Shown piece by piece: positions 1 to 8,275 of a stretch of 64,000 nt of DNA (position 1 is the stretch's first letter; the number at the start of each line of letters is the position of its first letter). Made by a program: the position numbers and the translations under genes. The DNA is from Verrucomicrobiota bacterium (lineage in GTDB: Bacteria; Verrucomicrobiota; Verrucomicrobiia; Limisphaerales; JAEYXS01), in contig JAEYXS010000079.1 in NCBI GenBank assembly GCA_023431185.1, positions 9,572 through 73,571 of the forward strand, in the 5' to 3' direction. The notes beneath the pieces are model-generated. The model was not told the origin of the DNA. It did no database searches and saw only the letters and a program-made list of their open reading frames with translations.

Positions 1-1558
1 TACTACTGAACGCCGTGTGACTGGCCGAGAGAGCGAAGGTGACGAGGAGATTTTCGCACTCGCTGGCCTTGGGGACAATCGCGCCGTAGCCGATCCGGTA
101 AGGCTCAAACCCGCCACGCCCTAAAGCCGTCTTACCCTCGCGGATGACCACCCCATCCTTCACGATGCGCCGGATCTCATGCGTATCCGTGCCGTAGGAA
201 CCGAGGCCTACGGAATTGGTCGCGACCTTCCGCCCAAACGTATGATGCTCGGTCACCACGAAATCAGAAACCATCCGCCGGGCCTCGCGCACATAGATCT
301 GATGCGGCCAGCCGCCCGTGTCCGGAAATTCATCCTTCGGCAAACCGAACCGCTTCACATCATTACGAACTTTCTCCGGCACACGCGGATCGGTGGCGAG
401 GAAGTGCAACAGCCCGCGATGATAGTGCTCATGCTCCTTGGCGATCTGTTCGCGGCGCGTGTAGCTCGCCTCCGGCCAATCCCAGTTCATCCCCGGCAGG
501 TTGCCACCGAAGGTCGCGGTGTTAAAATCAAACTTTCCGTTCGGCAACGGGTCATACTTTGAGAACCAGCGCAGGTCCATGTCATCGCCCAGCTTCACGC
601 AGCCTTCGATGAAACGGGCGACGAGTTCATAACGTTTCGGGTCATAGCCCGGAGGTGCAGTGATGGGGTTACGATTCGCATTCGTGGTGAGGCAGAGGCG
701 GTAGCAATAAGCCTGCACACCGGGCGCCGGTTCGCCTGGCTTGCCGGGATCACCCGCTTGCACGAGGGGCAGCAAACCGCTCTTCGGATCGCCGGGGATC
801 ACATACGGGTCCAGCGGCAGGTCGCGATCCCATACGCCTTGGCCGCCGGGCACACGGCCGTTCGCTCCCGGCTTTCCGTGATTCGTGCGCGGCTGATACT
901 TCTCCGTGTACTGGATGCCGTTGTAAGTCTCCCCGTATTTCGCATTGCCTTCACGCATCACCGTGTAGGAGACGCCCGCCTTCGCCATCAGATCACCCTC
1001 GTACGTGGTATCGATGAACATCTGCGCGCGGAAGGTGCGGCCATCTTCGGTGGTGAATTCGGTGATGCGTGTGCCCTGCTTTTGGACCTTGGCGAGGCGG
1101 GCGTTGAAATAGACCGTCACCCCGGCTTCCTTGGCCATTTCGGTGAAGACCTTCTCCGCGACATGCGGCTCGATGGAATAGGCACCGCCCGTAGCCGGAC
1201 CGCCGCCGGCCTTGCTTTCAAAAGCTTTGTCCCACGCCAGCGTCTTGCCATAGGTCGCGACCAGCCGGGTGAAGTATTCCCGCGTGATACCGCCCACCGA
1301 GCGTGGATCGCCGATATCCACCGCGCCCAATCCCCCGGACGTCATACCGCCGAGGTGTTTGCCCGGCTCGACGAGGATGGTTTTCTTCCCCATGCGCGCC
1401 GCTTGCACAGCGGCGGAGACACCGCCTGAGGTGCCGCCATAGATGCAGACATCGGCGGTGATGGTTTCGGCGGCATGGATGACAAAGGATGAAGCAATCA
1501 GCCAAGCGACGCAGACAATCCACTTAGCACGTCGTAAAAACGAATGGATCAGGTGCAT
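1..1558 (-). CDS. FAD-dependent oxidoreductase, secreted (3' end outside window)
   Basis: The reading frame is open from the ATG at 1558 to the left edge, giving about 519 residues without a stop, so the C-terminus is missing. A hydrophobic leader of about 30 residues ends in a signal-peptidase-like HAA. It is followed by an FAD-binding Rossmann start with GGTSGG at residues 41-46 and an acidic strand end (ILVEPG) near 61-66, then HLGGMTSGG. The last visible residues (SASHTAFSS) match the C-terminal region of the secreted FAD-dependent oxidoreductase family (PF12831-like) common in Verrucomicrobia and Planctomycetes, where these enzymes sit among glycan-degradation genes. The substrate is unknown. 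A palindrome at 1604-1624 lies 46 bp upstream of the start and matches the one in front of the GntR/LacI-type regulator at 8276, which suggests shared control. Confidence 0.85.
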   Translation of the reverse strand, partial: MHLIHSFLRRAKWIVCVAWLIASSFVIHAAETITADVCIYGGTSGGVSAAVQAARMGKKTILVEPGKHLGGMTSGGLGAVDIGDPRSVGGITREYFTRLVATYGKTLAWDKAFESKAGGGPATGGAYSIEPHVAEKVFTEMAKEAGVTVYFNARLAKVQKQGTRITEFTTEDGRTFRAQMFIDTTYEGDLMAKAGVSYTVMREGNAKYGETYNGIQYTEKYQPRTNHGKPGANGRVPGGQGVWDRDLPLDPYVIPGDPKSGLLPLVQAGDPGKPGEPAPGVQAYCYRLCLTTNANRNPITAPPGYDPKRYELVARFIEGCVKLGDDMDLRWFSKYDPLPNGKFDFNTATFGGNLPGMNWDWPEASYTRREQIAKEHEHYHRGLLHFLATDPRVPEKVRNDVKRFGLPKDEFPDTGGWPHQIYVREARRMVSDFVVTEHHTFGRKVATNSVGLGSYGTDTHEIRRIVKDGVVIREGKTALGRGGFEPYRIGYGAIVPKASECENLLVTFALSASHTAFSS

Positions 1559-1603
1559 TCCGCATCGTGCCCTCAAACAAAGAAGTCTCGCAAGAAAGCC
1601 TGA

Positions 1604-1624
1604 CTGGTCAATTCAATGGACCAG
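1604..1624. promoter_or_regulatory. Putative operator upstream of the FAD oxidoreductase
   Basis: Inverted repeat CTGGTCAA-N5-TGGACCAG, one mismatch away from a perfect palindrome. The same arms with the same 5-base spacer occur as a perfect palindrome at 8248-8268, directly before the regulator gene. Read on the minus strand it contains TTGACC, which resembles a -35 hexamer. Its role as an operator is inferred from symmetry, recurrence and position. Confidence 0.6.
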
Positions 1625-1639
1625 CACATCAAGCTGCTC

Positions 1640-1678
1640 TGAAACGAAAAATCCGGCAGGGTTTCACACCTGCCGGAT
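1640..1678 (-). terminator. Intrinsic terminator of the sialate esterase gene
   Basis: A perfect 10-bp stem (1651-1660 with 1669-1678) with an 8-base loop is followed on the minus strand by TTTTTCGTTT. It lies about 48 bp past the stop of the esterase that ends at 1726. Confidence 0.8.
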
Positions 1679-1725
1679 AATTCTGTAAACGCCCTTTACC
1701 CCAACAGGCCCGCTGGTGCAACCTG

Positions 1726-3909
1726 CTACTTCATACGGACCAGCACGCGCAGGCGTTTCTGGCTGTAGGAGCCGGCGTTGGCTACGAACGTCCAGTCCTT
1801 CGTCTCGCCCGTGCTGTTGCCGATGCCGATGTTGGCATTGACGCCGGCCTTCCAGTTGTTGATGGCGAACAGCGTCTGCTTGGCTTTGAAGTTATGGATC
1901 TGCATAGAGCCGTAGCCATCCGCCGGATCGGAGAACTGATCGCCCGCATCATATACGGAGTCGGATGCGCCCGGAGTCTTCGCCGTGTTCGGTGGACCGT
2001 AATTGTGGGGCCAGAACTCGATGTTGCAGTCGCTGGCAAACGTACCGTTCGGGATGTCCTTCACGTTGGAGATGACATTCGCATTTTTCACCTGGGTCTG
2101 AAACTTCGCGCCGGAAGCCAGCGTAGGAATGCCCACCTTCTTGATGTCCGAGGTGAACGCGTCCATGGAGACGTAGGAATACGTCACCCCTTGCGGCCCG
2201 CGCAGTTCGAGGAAGTAGGCGACACGGTCAAACTCACCCTTCAGCGAGCCTGAGTTATCCACATCATACTTGATGTTCGCCCCCAGCTTTCCAAGGTCCA
2301 GGTCATAAACCAGCTTGTAACCGCTGGCTTCGGGAATCTTGACCGAGAGGTAATCAATCTTTGGCACTTCACCGGCGCGGAAGGCTTCCGCTGGCAGTCC
2401 GGCACCATTCGCCAGATTCGGCTCGGCATCTTTGTGCCAGGAGAAGCGCATCGCCACCGGTCCCTTCACATTGGGCGAGGATAGCACCACGGAATCGCCT
2501 TCGATCACCGCGTCTGCCTTCGTGAAATCCGTCTCCGGCCCGATGATCTCGAACCACATGAGCGGCTTCTGATCACGCGATTTCAAGCCGCCTGCCGTGT
2601 TCTCGAACGTCACGCGCAGCTTGTCGCCTTCTTGCTTGAGCGATTTGAATTTCGGCCCGTTTGCCACCACGTCGCTTTTGCCGTAGGTATTCTTCAAGGC
2701 GAGCAAGGCGAGGCGCAGACCCACGTCCTGTTTGTTCTTGGGATGGATGTCGTTGAGGTTCGCGATGTCCGTCGTCACTACCATGCCCGTGTTCGGGATG
2801 GCTTGGGCGGCGCTCTGTGCTTCCCAGAAGGTCGGGAGCACATTCGGATCCTCGTTGCCATACTTGTAAGGGGCGATCTGCACGTAGAAGAATGGGAATT
2901 CGCCGATGTTCCACAGCTTGCGCCAGCCCTGGATGAGCGCCTTCATCTTCTCGGTGTAGAGCATGCCTTCGCCGTGGTTCGATTCGCCCTGATACCAGAT
3001 GGCACCGCGGATGGGGAACCCGACGAAGGGATTGATCATCGCGTTGAAGAGCGTCGTGGGTTGCTGCTGAGGGGATGGCAGTGAGGCCAGCGGCGTGAGG
3101 TCTACCGGGAATGCGGGCGAAGCGGTGACTGGCTTGTTCTCCGCGAGCGCTGCCTTCGCATCCGCACTCCATTTATCCACTGCAGCGAGATGCTGCTTGA
3201 GCTTCTGTTGATACACCGGATTGTCCGGCAATGTCTGAAGAACTTGGGTGTGAATGCTCTTCAACGCCGGAATGTCCGCGAAACCGGAGACCGGCGTCCA
3301 TGGCTCGATGCGGGTGCCGCCCCAGGAAGAATTGATGAGGCCGATTGGCACACCCAATTCCTTCTGCAACTTGCGCGCCATGAAATAACCGGCGGCAGTG
3401 AAGTTACCCGCCGTTTGCGGCGAGCAGACTTGCCAGGAGGCTTTGAATTCATCCTGCGGCAAGCTGGCGGGTTTCAGCGGCACCTTGATGTGGCGGATGG
3501 TCGGATAGTTCGCGGCGGCGACCTCTTCCTTGGGATTGTTGCTGTTATTGACTGTCCACTCCATGTTCGATTGACCGGAGCACAACCACACTTCACCCAC
3601 GAGCACGTCCTTTAACGTAAGCGTGTTCTTCGCTTTCACAGTAAGGGTGCGGGCCTTGCCATCGGCTTTTTGCGCCGGGAGTTCCACGCGCCATTTGCCA
3701 GCGGAATCGGCAGTCGTAGAGACGGCGCTCTGGCTGTCCAGTTGCACAGAGACGGCTTCACCGGGCGAGGCCCAGCCCCAGACCGGGATCTTCTGGTCGC
3801 GCTGGAGGACCATGTTATCGCCGAAGATGCTGGCGAGCCGGGTATCGGCATGGGCGGAAAGGCTGGCGGCGAATAGCGCCAGCGAAAACAGGGCGATACG
3901 TAAACGCAT
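1726..3909 (-). CDS. Sialate O-acetylesterase, SGNH family (copy 1)
   Basis: A 727-residue secreted esterase expected to remove O-acetyl groups from sialic acids or other glycans. It has a Sec signal (residues 1-21, cleaved after AHA), then an N-terminal beta domain with MVLQRDQKIPVWGWA. The SGNH nucleophile block SGQSNMEW follows, with Ser114 the likely nucleophile, then IWYQGES and the late catalytic Asp/His block NDIHP. About 180 residues after the core form an extra C-terminal domain not needed for esterase folds and probably beta-rich or carbohydrate-binding. The gene at 3961-6141 is a close paralogue over its full length, including this extra domain, so the two arose by tandem duplication. 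The 51-bp gap implies co-transcription. Substrate specificity cannot be read from the sequence. Confidence 0.92.
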   Translation of the reverse strand: MRLRIALFSLALFAASLSAHADTRLASIFGDNMVLQRDQKIPVWGWASPGEAVSVQLDSQSAVSTTADSAGKWRVELPAQKADGKARTLTVKAKNTLTLKDVLVGEVWLCSGQSNMEWTVNNSNNPKEEVAAANYPTIRHIKVPLKPASLPQDEFKASWQVCSPQTAGNFTAAGYFMARKLQKELGVPIGLINSSWGGTRIEPWTPVSGFADIPALKSIHTQVLQTLPDNPVYQQKLKQHLAAVDKWSADAKAALAENKPVTASPAFPVDLTPLASLPSPQQQPTTLFNAMINPFVGFPIRGAIWYQGESNHGEGMLYTEKMKALIQGWRKLWNIGEFPFFYVQIAPYKYGNEDPNVLPTFWEAQSAAQAIPNTGMVVTTDIANLNDIHPKNKQDVGLRLALLALKNTYGKSDVVANGPKFKSLKQEGDKLRVTFENTAGGLKSRDQKPLMWFEIIGPETDFTKADAVIEGDSVVLSSPNVKGPVAMRFSWHKDAEPNLANGAGLPAEAFRAGEVPKIDYLSVKIPEASGYKLVYDLDLGKLGANIKYDVDNSGSLKGEFDRVAYFLELRGPQGVTYSYVSMDAFTSDIKKVGIPTLASGAKFQTQVKNANVISNVKDIPNGTFASDCNIEFWPHNYGPPNTAKTPGASDSVYDAGDQFSDPADGYGSMQIHNFKAKQTLFAINNWKAGVNANIGIGNSTGETKDWTFVANAGSYSQKRLRVLVRMK

Positions 3910-3960
3910 GGTATTATGGGGTGCTTGTGGTTTAGAAAGTTGGAGGCTTAAGCTGGAAAA

Positions 3961-6141
3961 TCATTTCAGGCGCACCAGCACGCGCAGGCGCTTTTGGATG
4001 TAAGAACTCGCATTGCCCTTGAAAGTCCAGTCGCGGGTCTCACCAGTGCTGTTGCCGATGCCGATATCCGCGCCCATGCCCGATTTCCAGTTATTGATGG
4101 CAAAGAGGGTTTGTCCGGAGAGGTAGTTATGAATCTGCATGGAGCCGTAGCCGTCCGGTTTGTCATCGACAGGCTGGTCGCCAGCATCATAGATGGCATC
4201 GGAAGCGCCGGGGATCTTGACGCTGTTTGGGGCAATGTAATCATTCGGCCAAAACTCGAGGCTGCACCCGGCGGGCAGAGAACCGTTAGGGATGCCTCTG
4301 ACATTGGAGATAACGTTCAGGTTTCTCACGGACGTCTGAAATTTGGCTCCCGAAGCTAAAGTAGGTATGCCGATGCGCTGGATGTCGGCCGTGAAGGCGT
4401 CCATGGAAACGTAGGAATACATAACGCCACTGGCGTCGCGGAGTTCAAGGAAGTAGGCGATGCGGTCGAACTGCCCCTGCAGCGAAGCGGAATTGTCCAC
4501 ATCATAGGTGAAGTTCGGCCCGAGTTTGGCGAGGTCAAGGTCATACACCAGTTTGTAACCGCTGGCCTCCGGGACCTTGAGCGGAAGCTGATCCATCTTG
4601 AACGGTTCACCCGCCCGGAAGGGTTCTGCGGGCAGACCGGCACCGTTGACCAGGTTCGGCTCGGCTTCCTTGTGCCAGGCAAAGCGCATGGCGACGGGTT
4701 CCTTGACGCCGGGGGCGGAGAGGATGACGGAATCCCCATCGATGACCGCATTGGCCTTCACATAGTCCGTGTCGGTGCCGAGGATCTCAAACCAGGTGAG
4801 GGACTTCTGGTCCCGGGAACGCAGACCGCCGGCCGTGTTCTCAAACATCACCCGCAAGGTGCCGTTTACGCTCTTCAGGGATTTGAACTTGGGGCCATTG
4901 GCAACAACGTTGCTCCGGCCGTAGGTGTTCTTCAGTGCCAACAAGGCGAGCCGCAAACCGACGGCCTGTTTATTGCGCGGATGGATGTCATTCACATTGC
5001 CGATGTCCGTGGTCACCACCATGCCGGTATTGGGGATGGCCTGGGCTGCGCTTTGGGCCTCCCAGAAAACGGGCAGGACATTGGGGTTCTCAGCGCCGTA
5101 CCTGAAGGGGGCGATCTGGACGTAGTAGAACGGGAAATCGCCGATGCCCCAGAGCTGGCGCCAGCCGGAGATGAGCGCCTTCATCTTTTCCAGATAGAGC
5201 ATGCCTTCGCCATGGTTGGCCTCACCCTGATACCAGATGGCACCTCGGATGGGGAAACCGACGAGCGGGTTGATCATGGCATTGAACAGTGTGGCGGGCA
5301 TCTGTTGGCTGGTCAGCGGGGCGATATCAGCGGGAAACGCCGGAGCGGCGGCCACCAGGCGTTTGGCGGCCAAATCCGCCTTGGCAGTGGCAATCCATTT
5401 CTCCGTCTCCGCGAGATACTGGTTAAAACGGTCCTGATAGATCGGACTCTCGGGCAAGGTGCGCCAGACGCGTTGATGGATGGCATGCAAGGCGGGGCGG
5501 CCGGCGAAACCATTGACCGGAGTCCAGGGCTCGATGAACGTCCCTCCCCAAGAAGAGTTGATCAAACCGATGGGAACGCCCAGTTCTTGGTGGAGCTTGC
5601 GGGCCATGAAGTAGCCGGCTGCCGTGAACCCACCGACGGTTTTCGGCGTGCAGACCTGCCAGAACGATTTGAACTCAGCTTGGGGATAGCCCGCTGCTTT
5701 TAGTGGGATCTTGAGATGACGGATAAGCGGATAGCTTTCGGCATCGGCGATCTCCTGCTTGGGGTTGTCACTGTTGCCTACCAGCCATTCCATATTTGAC
5801 TGGCCGGAGCATAGCCAGACCTCGCCGATCAGGATGTCCTTTAGGATGATGGTGTTCCTGGCTTTGACCGTCAGGGAGCGGGGCGGCCCGCCCACCGCCT
5901 CGGCGGGCAGTTCCACGCGCCATTTGCCATGGGCGTCAGCAGTGGCGGTGACAGCCGCCTTGGCATCCAGCTGCACCGAGACTTTTTCGCCAGCCACAGC
6001 CCAGCCCCAGACCGGAATCTTCTGGTCGCGCTGCAAAACCATGTGATCGCTGAAGACGCTAGCTAGCCGGGCATCCGCCTGGGCGGAGAGGTCCACGACC
6101 AGCAGGGCAAGGGCGAAGAGCGGGATGAAGCGTAAATGCAT
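3961..6141 (-). CDS. Sialate O-acetylesterase, SGNH family (copy 2)
   Basis: A 726-residue tandem paralogue of the gene at 1726-3909. I place the start at 6141 because the ATG there opens a good signal peptide (MHLRFIPLFALALLVVDLSA). The in-frame codon at 6183 would overlap the upstream gene and add a polar leader. The SGNH motifs are intact: SGQSNMEW near residues 112-119 (Ser115), IWYQGEANHGEG and NDIHPRNK. The same C-terminal extension with YDVDNS and ISNV blocks is present. Relative to copy 1 the glycan-site block reads GEA instead of GES, so the two may differ in substrate preference. It lies 25 bp after the deacetylase-like gene at 6167, so a three-gene operon (deacetylase-like, esterase 2, esterase 1) ending in the terminator at 1640-1678 is likely. 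Confidence 0.92.
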   Translation of the reverse strand: MHLRFIPLFALALLVVDLSAQADARLASVFSDHMVLQRDQKIPVWGWAVAGEKVSVQLDAKAAVTATADAHGKWRVELPAEAVGGPPRSLTVKARNTIILKDILIGEVWLCSGQSNMEWLVGNSDNPKQEIADAESYPLIRHLKIPLKAAGYPQAEFKSFWQVCTPKTVGGFTAAGYFMARKLHQELGVPIGLINSSWGGTFIEPWTPVNGFAGRPALHAIHQRVWRTLPESPIYQDRFNQYLAETEKWIATAKADLAAKRLVAAAPAFPADIAPLTSQQMPATLFNAMINPLVGFPIRGAIWYQGEANHGEGMLYLEKMKALISGWRQLWGIGDFPFYYVQIAPFRYGAENPNVLPVFWEAQSAAQAIPNTGMVVTTDIGNVNDIHPRNKQAVGLRLALLALKNTYGRSNVVANGPKFKSLKSVNGTLRVMFENTAGGLRSRDQKSLTWFEILGTDTDYVKANAVIDGDSVILSAPGVKEPVAMRFAWHKEAEPNLVNGAGLPAEPFRAGEPFKMDQLPLKVPEASGYKLVYDLDLAKLGPNFTYDVDNSASLQGQFDRIAYFLELRDASGVMYSYVSMDAFTADIQRIGIPTLASGAKFQTSVRNLNVISNVRGIPNGSLPAGCSLEFWPNDYIAPNSVKIPGASDAIYDAGDQPVDDKPDGYGSMQIHNYLSGQTLFAINNWKSGMGADIGIGNSTGETRDWTFKGNASSYIQKRLRVLVRLK

Positions 6142-6166
6142 GACGGCTAGTGTTACAGAATCGAAG

Positions 6167-7003
6167 CTATTTCTTGGGAGCAACGGCGGGCTTCAGGCCT
6201 TTCAGTTTCACGTATTCGGAAGGCGTGGTGAACACCGCTTTTTCTGCGGTCAGGAAATCAATCAACTCGACGAACTGGGCGAAACGTTCATCCGTCCATT
6301 GTGCGGGATGCCCTTGGATGACGAAGTAGTCGCGATTGGGATTCAAGGCGTAACCGGTTTTGAATTTCTGCAGGCTGGGCACAAAGGTCGGGTATTCGAT
6401 GTTCACGGAGCCGACGCGGTCCATGACGATCTTGCCGGCGGGATTCTTCAGGTCGCCATAAAGCCAGATGGTGGTGTCCGGGTCTTCGGACAAGGCTTTG
6501 GCCGTGTTGGCATCGATGGCGTTGAACGGAGCACCGAAGGCGGGGAACGTGAACCCCAGCTTTTGTTTGGCGAGTTCGTTGCAGCGCAGCAGATTCTTTT
6601 TTTGGTCCTCGTAGCTGGGGCCTTTGAACTCCTGCACCTTCTTGCCGTCCACTTCCCATTCCTTGTGATTGTAGCCGTGGTTCCAGAATTCGATGAGCCC
6701 CTTCGCATGCTGGTCTTTGATCCATTGGAAATACTTCGGGTCATCCTTCTCGAGTGAATCGGCGATGATGCCGATGGCGGATTTGATTTTCCGCTCGGCG
6801 GTGAAGTCCACGAACTTCTGCCAGCGGGGATGGACCTTGCCGCCGGCATTTCGCAGGTCGTCGACCTTAAGGATGATGTAGGGTGGAGCTTTCCGCTCAA
6901 CTGCCGGTGCAGGCTTGCTCGTCGCGGTTTGGGCGGATGCGGAAGAGAATGAAAACGTCAGGCCAATGCAGGCCAGCACAACGCTGAGGATACGGCTTTT
7001 CAT
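6167..7003 (-). CDS. Polysaccharide deacetylase-like (NodB-fold) secreted protein
   Basis: A 278-residue protein with a signal peptide (residues 1-24, SASA). It carries the metal-site pattern of the NodB/CE4 fold: adjacent Asp48-Asp49 in ILKVDD, His109-x3-His113 in WNHGYNH, and a GAPFN block about 60 residues later. This predicts hydrolysis of N- or O-acyl groups on a polysaccharide at the cell surface. The sequence is distant from classical chitin deacetylases, so the substrate is open. The ATG at 7003 was preferred over an in-frame start at 7021 because it begins directly with the signal sequence. It is the first gene of the apparent operon with the two acetylesterases, which fits stepwise de-acetylation of a glycan. 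Confidence 0.78.
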   Translation of the reverse strand: MKSRILSVVLACIGLTFSFSSASAQTATSKPAPAVERKAPPYIILKVDDLRNAGGKVHPRWQKFVDFTAERKIKSAIGIIADSLEKDDPKYFQWIKDQHAKGLIEFWNHGYNHKEWEVDGKKVQEFKGPSYEDQKKNLLRCNELAKQKLGFTFPAFGAPFNAIDANTAKALSEDPDTTIWLYGDLKNPAGKIVMDRVGSVNIEYPTFVPSLQKFKTGYALNPNRDYFVIQGHPAQWTDERFAQFVELIDFLTAEKAVFTTPSEYVKLKGLKPAVAPKK

Positions 7004-7127
7004 GATCAAGCAACAAGACACGACGAAGACGCGAGTTGTTCGCGGCGGCAGCGGTGACTTGAGACTGAAATGCTAGAGGAAATGGATGGACGGTCAACGT
7101 AAGAGTCCCGACTTCAGCCGGTCAACT

Positions 7128-7275
7128 GGAGCGCGGCTTTTTAGGCCGCCTAAACGAAACTAAGCAAAAGCGGTCCTCGGAATCTCCTGCGCAAGGAGAG
7201 CCGATAGCAGATCGCTACAACCGTTCTTACACCATTTGATTCTTGGATATTTAGGCGGCTTAAAAGCCGCGCTCC
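7128..7275. repeat. MITE-like element, family A, copy 1
   Basis: A 148-bp non-coding element bounded by inverted repeats: left GGAGCGCGGCTTTTT...GGCCGCCTAAA (7128-7154), right TTTAGGCGGCTTAAAAGCCGCGCTCC (7250-7275, given here only as landmarks). Each end is itself a small hairpin. The same ends bound 9379-9514. The interiors are alignable when one copy is reversed (shared blocks around TAAGCAAA-GCGG and ACAAC-GTTC). No transposase is present, so mobility would depend on an enzyme elsewhere. Confidence 0.75.
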
Positions 7276-7282
7276 AGCGGAA

Positions 7283-8032
7283 TCACTTCCATTCCCCACC
7301 ACGCTGGAACTTCGCCTTCGCTTTCGCGCCGAATTCCGCTCCAGCTTTCGCCAGTTTTTCGATGATCTCATCGGTGGAGCAGCCGGTGCTGCTACGGGCG
7401 GCGGGGATTAGGGTTTCGCATTCGTTGCTGTCCATGAAGCGGGCGGCATCGAGGAGGCCGGGCTCTTCACCGAAGGGGATGGCGAGGAAACCGTGCTTGT
7501 CGGCGTGGATGAGTTGGCCGGGCTGAATCTTCCGGCCGAACACTTCCACCTCCACATTCCAGCGCACGGGCGTGGAGTGCGCGTGGCCGACGCAGAGGCG
7601 GCGGGCGAGGGCTTTGAAACCGGCGTTGTTCATCTCATCGAGATCGCGGATGCCGCCGTCAGTGATGGTGCCAACACAGCCGAGGGCCTTGTGGACGTTG
7701 CAGTTCACCTCGCCCCAGAAGGCGCCGATGACGTTCGGCTTATCCAGGTCTTGCACGACGACGATCTTCGGGCCTTCGACGCTGGCGACGTAACGGCGGT
7801 AATCAGCCCAGGCGTTGGCGTTCTGTTTGTGGGTGGCGTTGCTGGGCTCGATGACGACGGTGACGGCCCAGCCGACCATGGGGCCCATCTGCGGCATGAA
7901 ATCGCGGGTTTCTTCGAGATTGAAAGCATCGCGGGCGGCGTTGTGTTTGGTGAGCTGTTCCCAGCCGTTGTAAATTGTCGGGGTGTTCCAGCGTTTGAGC
8001 TGGAGGAGGTCGGAGTGAGGAAGGAGGGGCAT
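7283..8032 (-). CDS. RraA-family protein (aldolase/demethylmenaquinone-methyltransferase-like fold)
   Basis: A 249-residue member of the RraA-like family. Members include 4-hydroxy-4-methyl-2-oxoglutarate/4-carboxy-4-hydroxy-2-oxoadipate aldolases and the RNase E inhibitor RraA. The signature GTITDGGIRDLDE lies at residues 121-133, and a second block PGQLIHADKHGFLAIP at 171-186 corresponds to the family PGDxxxxDxxGVxxxP motif. The protein is longer than RraA itself (about 160 aa). The extra N-terminal part is seen in metabolic homologues in sugar-acid operons. I chose the ATG at 8032; an in-frame TTG at 8053 would add seven residues and has no clear ribosome-binding site. It is divergent from the regulator at 8276 and both are bracketed by family A repeats. 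A role in sugar-acid or pyruvate aldol cleavage is inferred. Confidence 0.82.
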   Translation of the reverse strand: MPLLPHSDLLQLKRWNTPTIYNGWEQLTKHNAARDAFNLEETRDFMPQMGPMVGWAVTVVIEPSNATHKQNANAWADYRRYVASVEGPKIVVVQDLDKPNVIGAFWGEVNCNVHKALGCVGTITDGGIRDLDEMNNAGFKALARRLCVGHAHSTPVRWNVEVEVFGRKIQPGQLIHADKHGFLAIPFGEEPGLLDAARFMDSNECETLIPAARSSTGCSTDEIIEKLAKAGAEFGAKAKAKFQRGGEWK

Positions 8033-8081
8033 GGTGATGTTCTTAAATTTCAATTGAGGGACGCAATCGGTGCGTGACGCA

Positions 8082-8171
8082 ACCCTTTCAGGGTAGTGGA
8101 TTTTGATGCGTTGACCCAGGGTAGCTCGTGCCTCGCAACCCTGGGCTGATTTATGGAACCCCGTTGGGGTT
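8082..8171. repeat. Cluster of short palindromes
   Basis: Three hairpins in 90 bp of non-coding DNA: ACCCT-ttc-AGGGT (8082-8094), CCCAGGG...CCCTGGG (8115-8145) and AACCCC-gtt-GGGGTT (8157-8171). It resembles the clusters at 11183-11277 and 14736-14948. It lies between the divergent RraA-like and regulator genes. Confidence 0.65.
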
Positions 8172-8247
8172 CAGGGAGACCATGACAGGGTTTTGAATGC
8201 ATGGTTGTCATTGTTGGCTTGCGTCTGGTATCGGCAACGACATGCTG

Positions 8248-8268
8248 CTGGTCAAGTCCTTTGACCAG
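8248..8268. promoter_or_regulatory. Perfect palindromic operator upstream of the regulator
   Basis: CTGGTCAA-GTCCT-TTGACCAG, perfect 8-bp arms, ends 7 bases before the regulator ATG at 8276. A near-identical copy sits at 1604-1624 before the FAD oxidoreductase. The position implies autoregulation; binding is inferred, not shown. Confidence 0.7.
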
Positions 8269-8275
8269 TCAGCGC

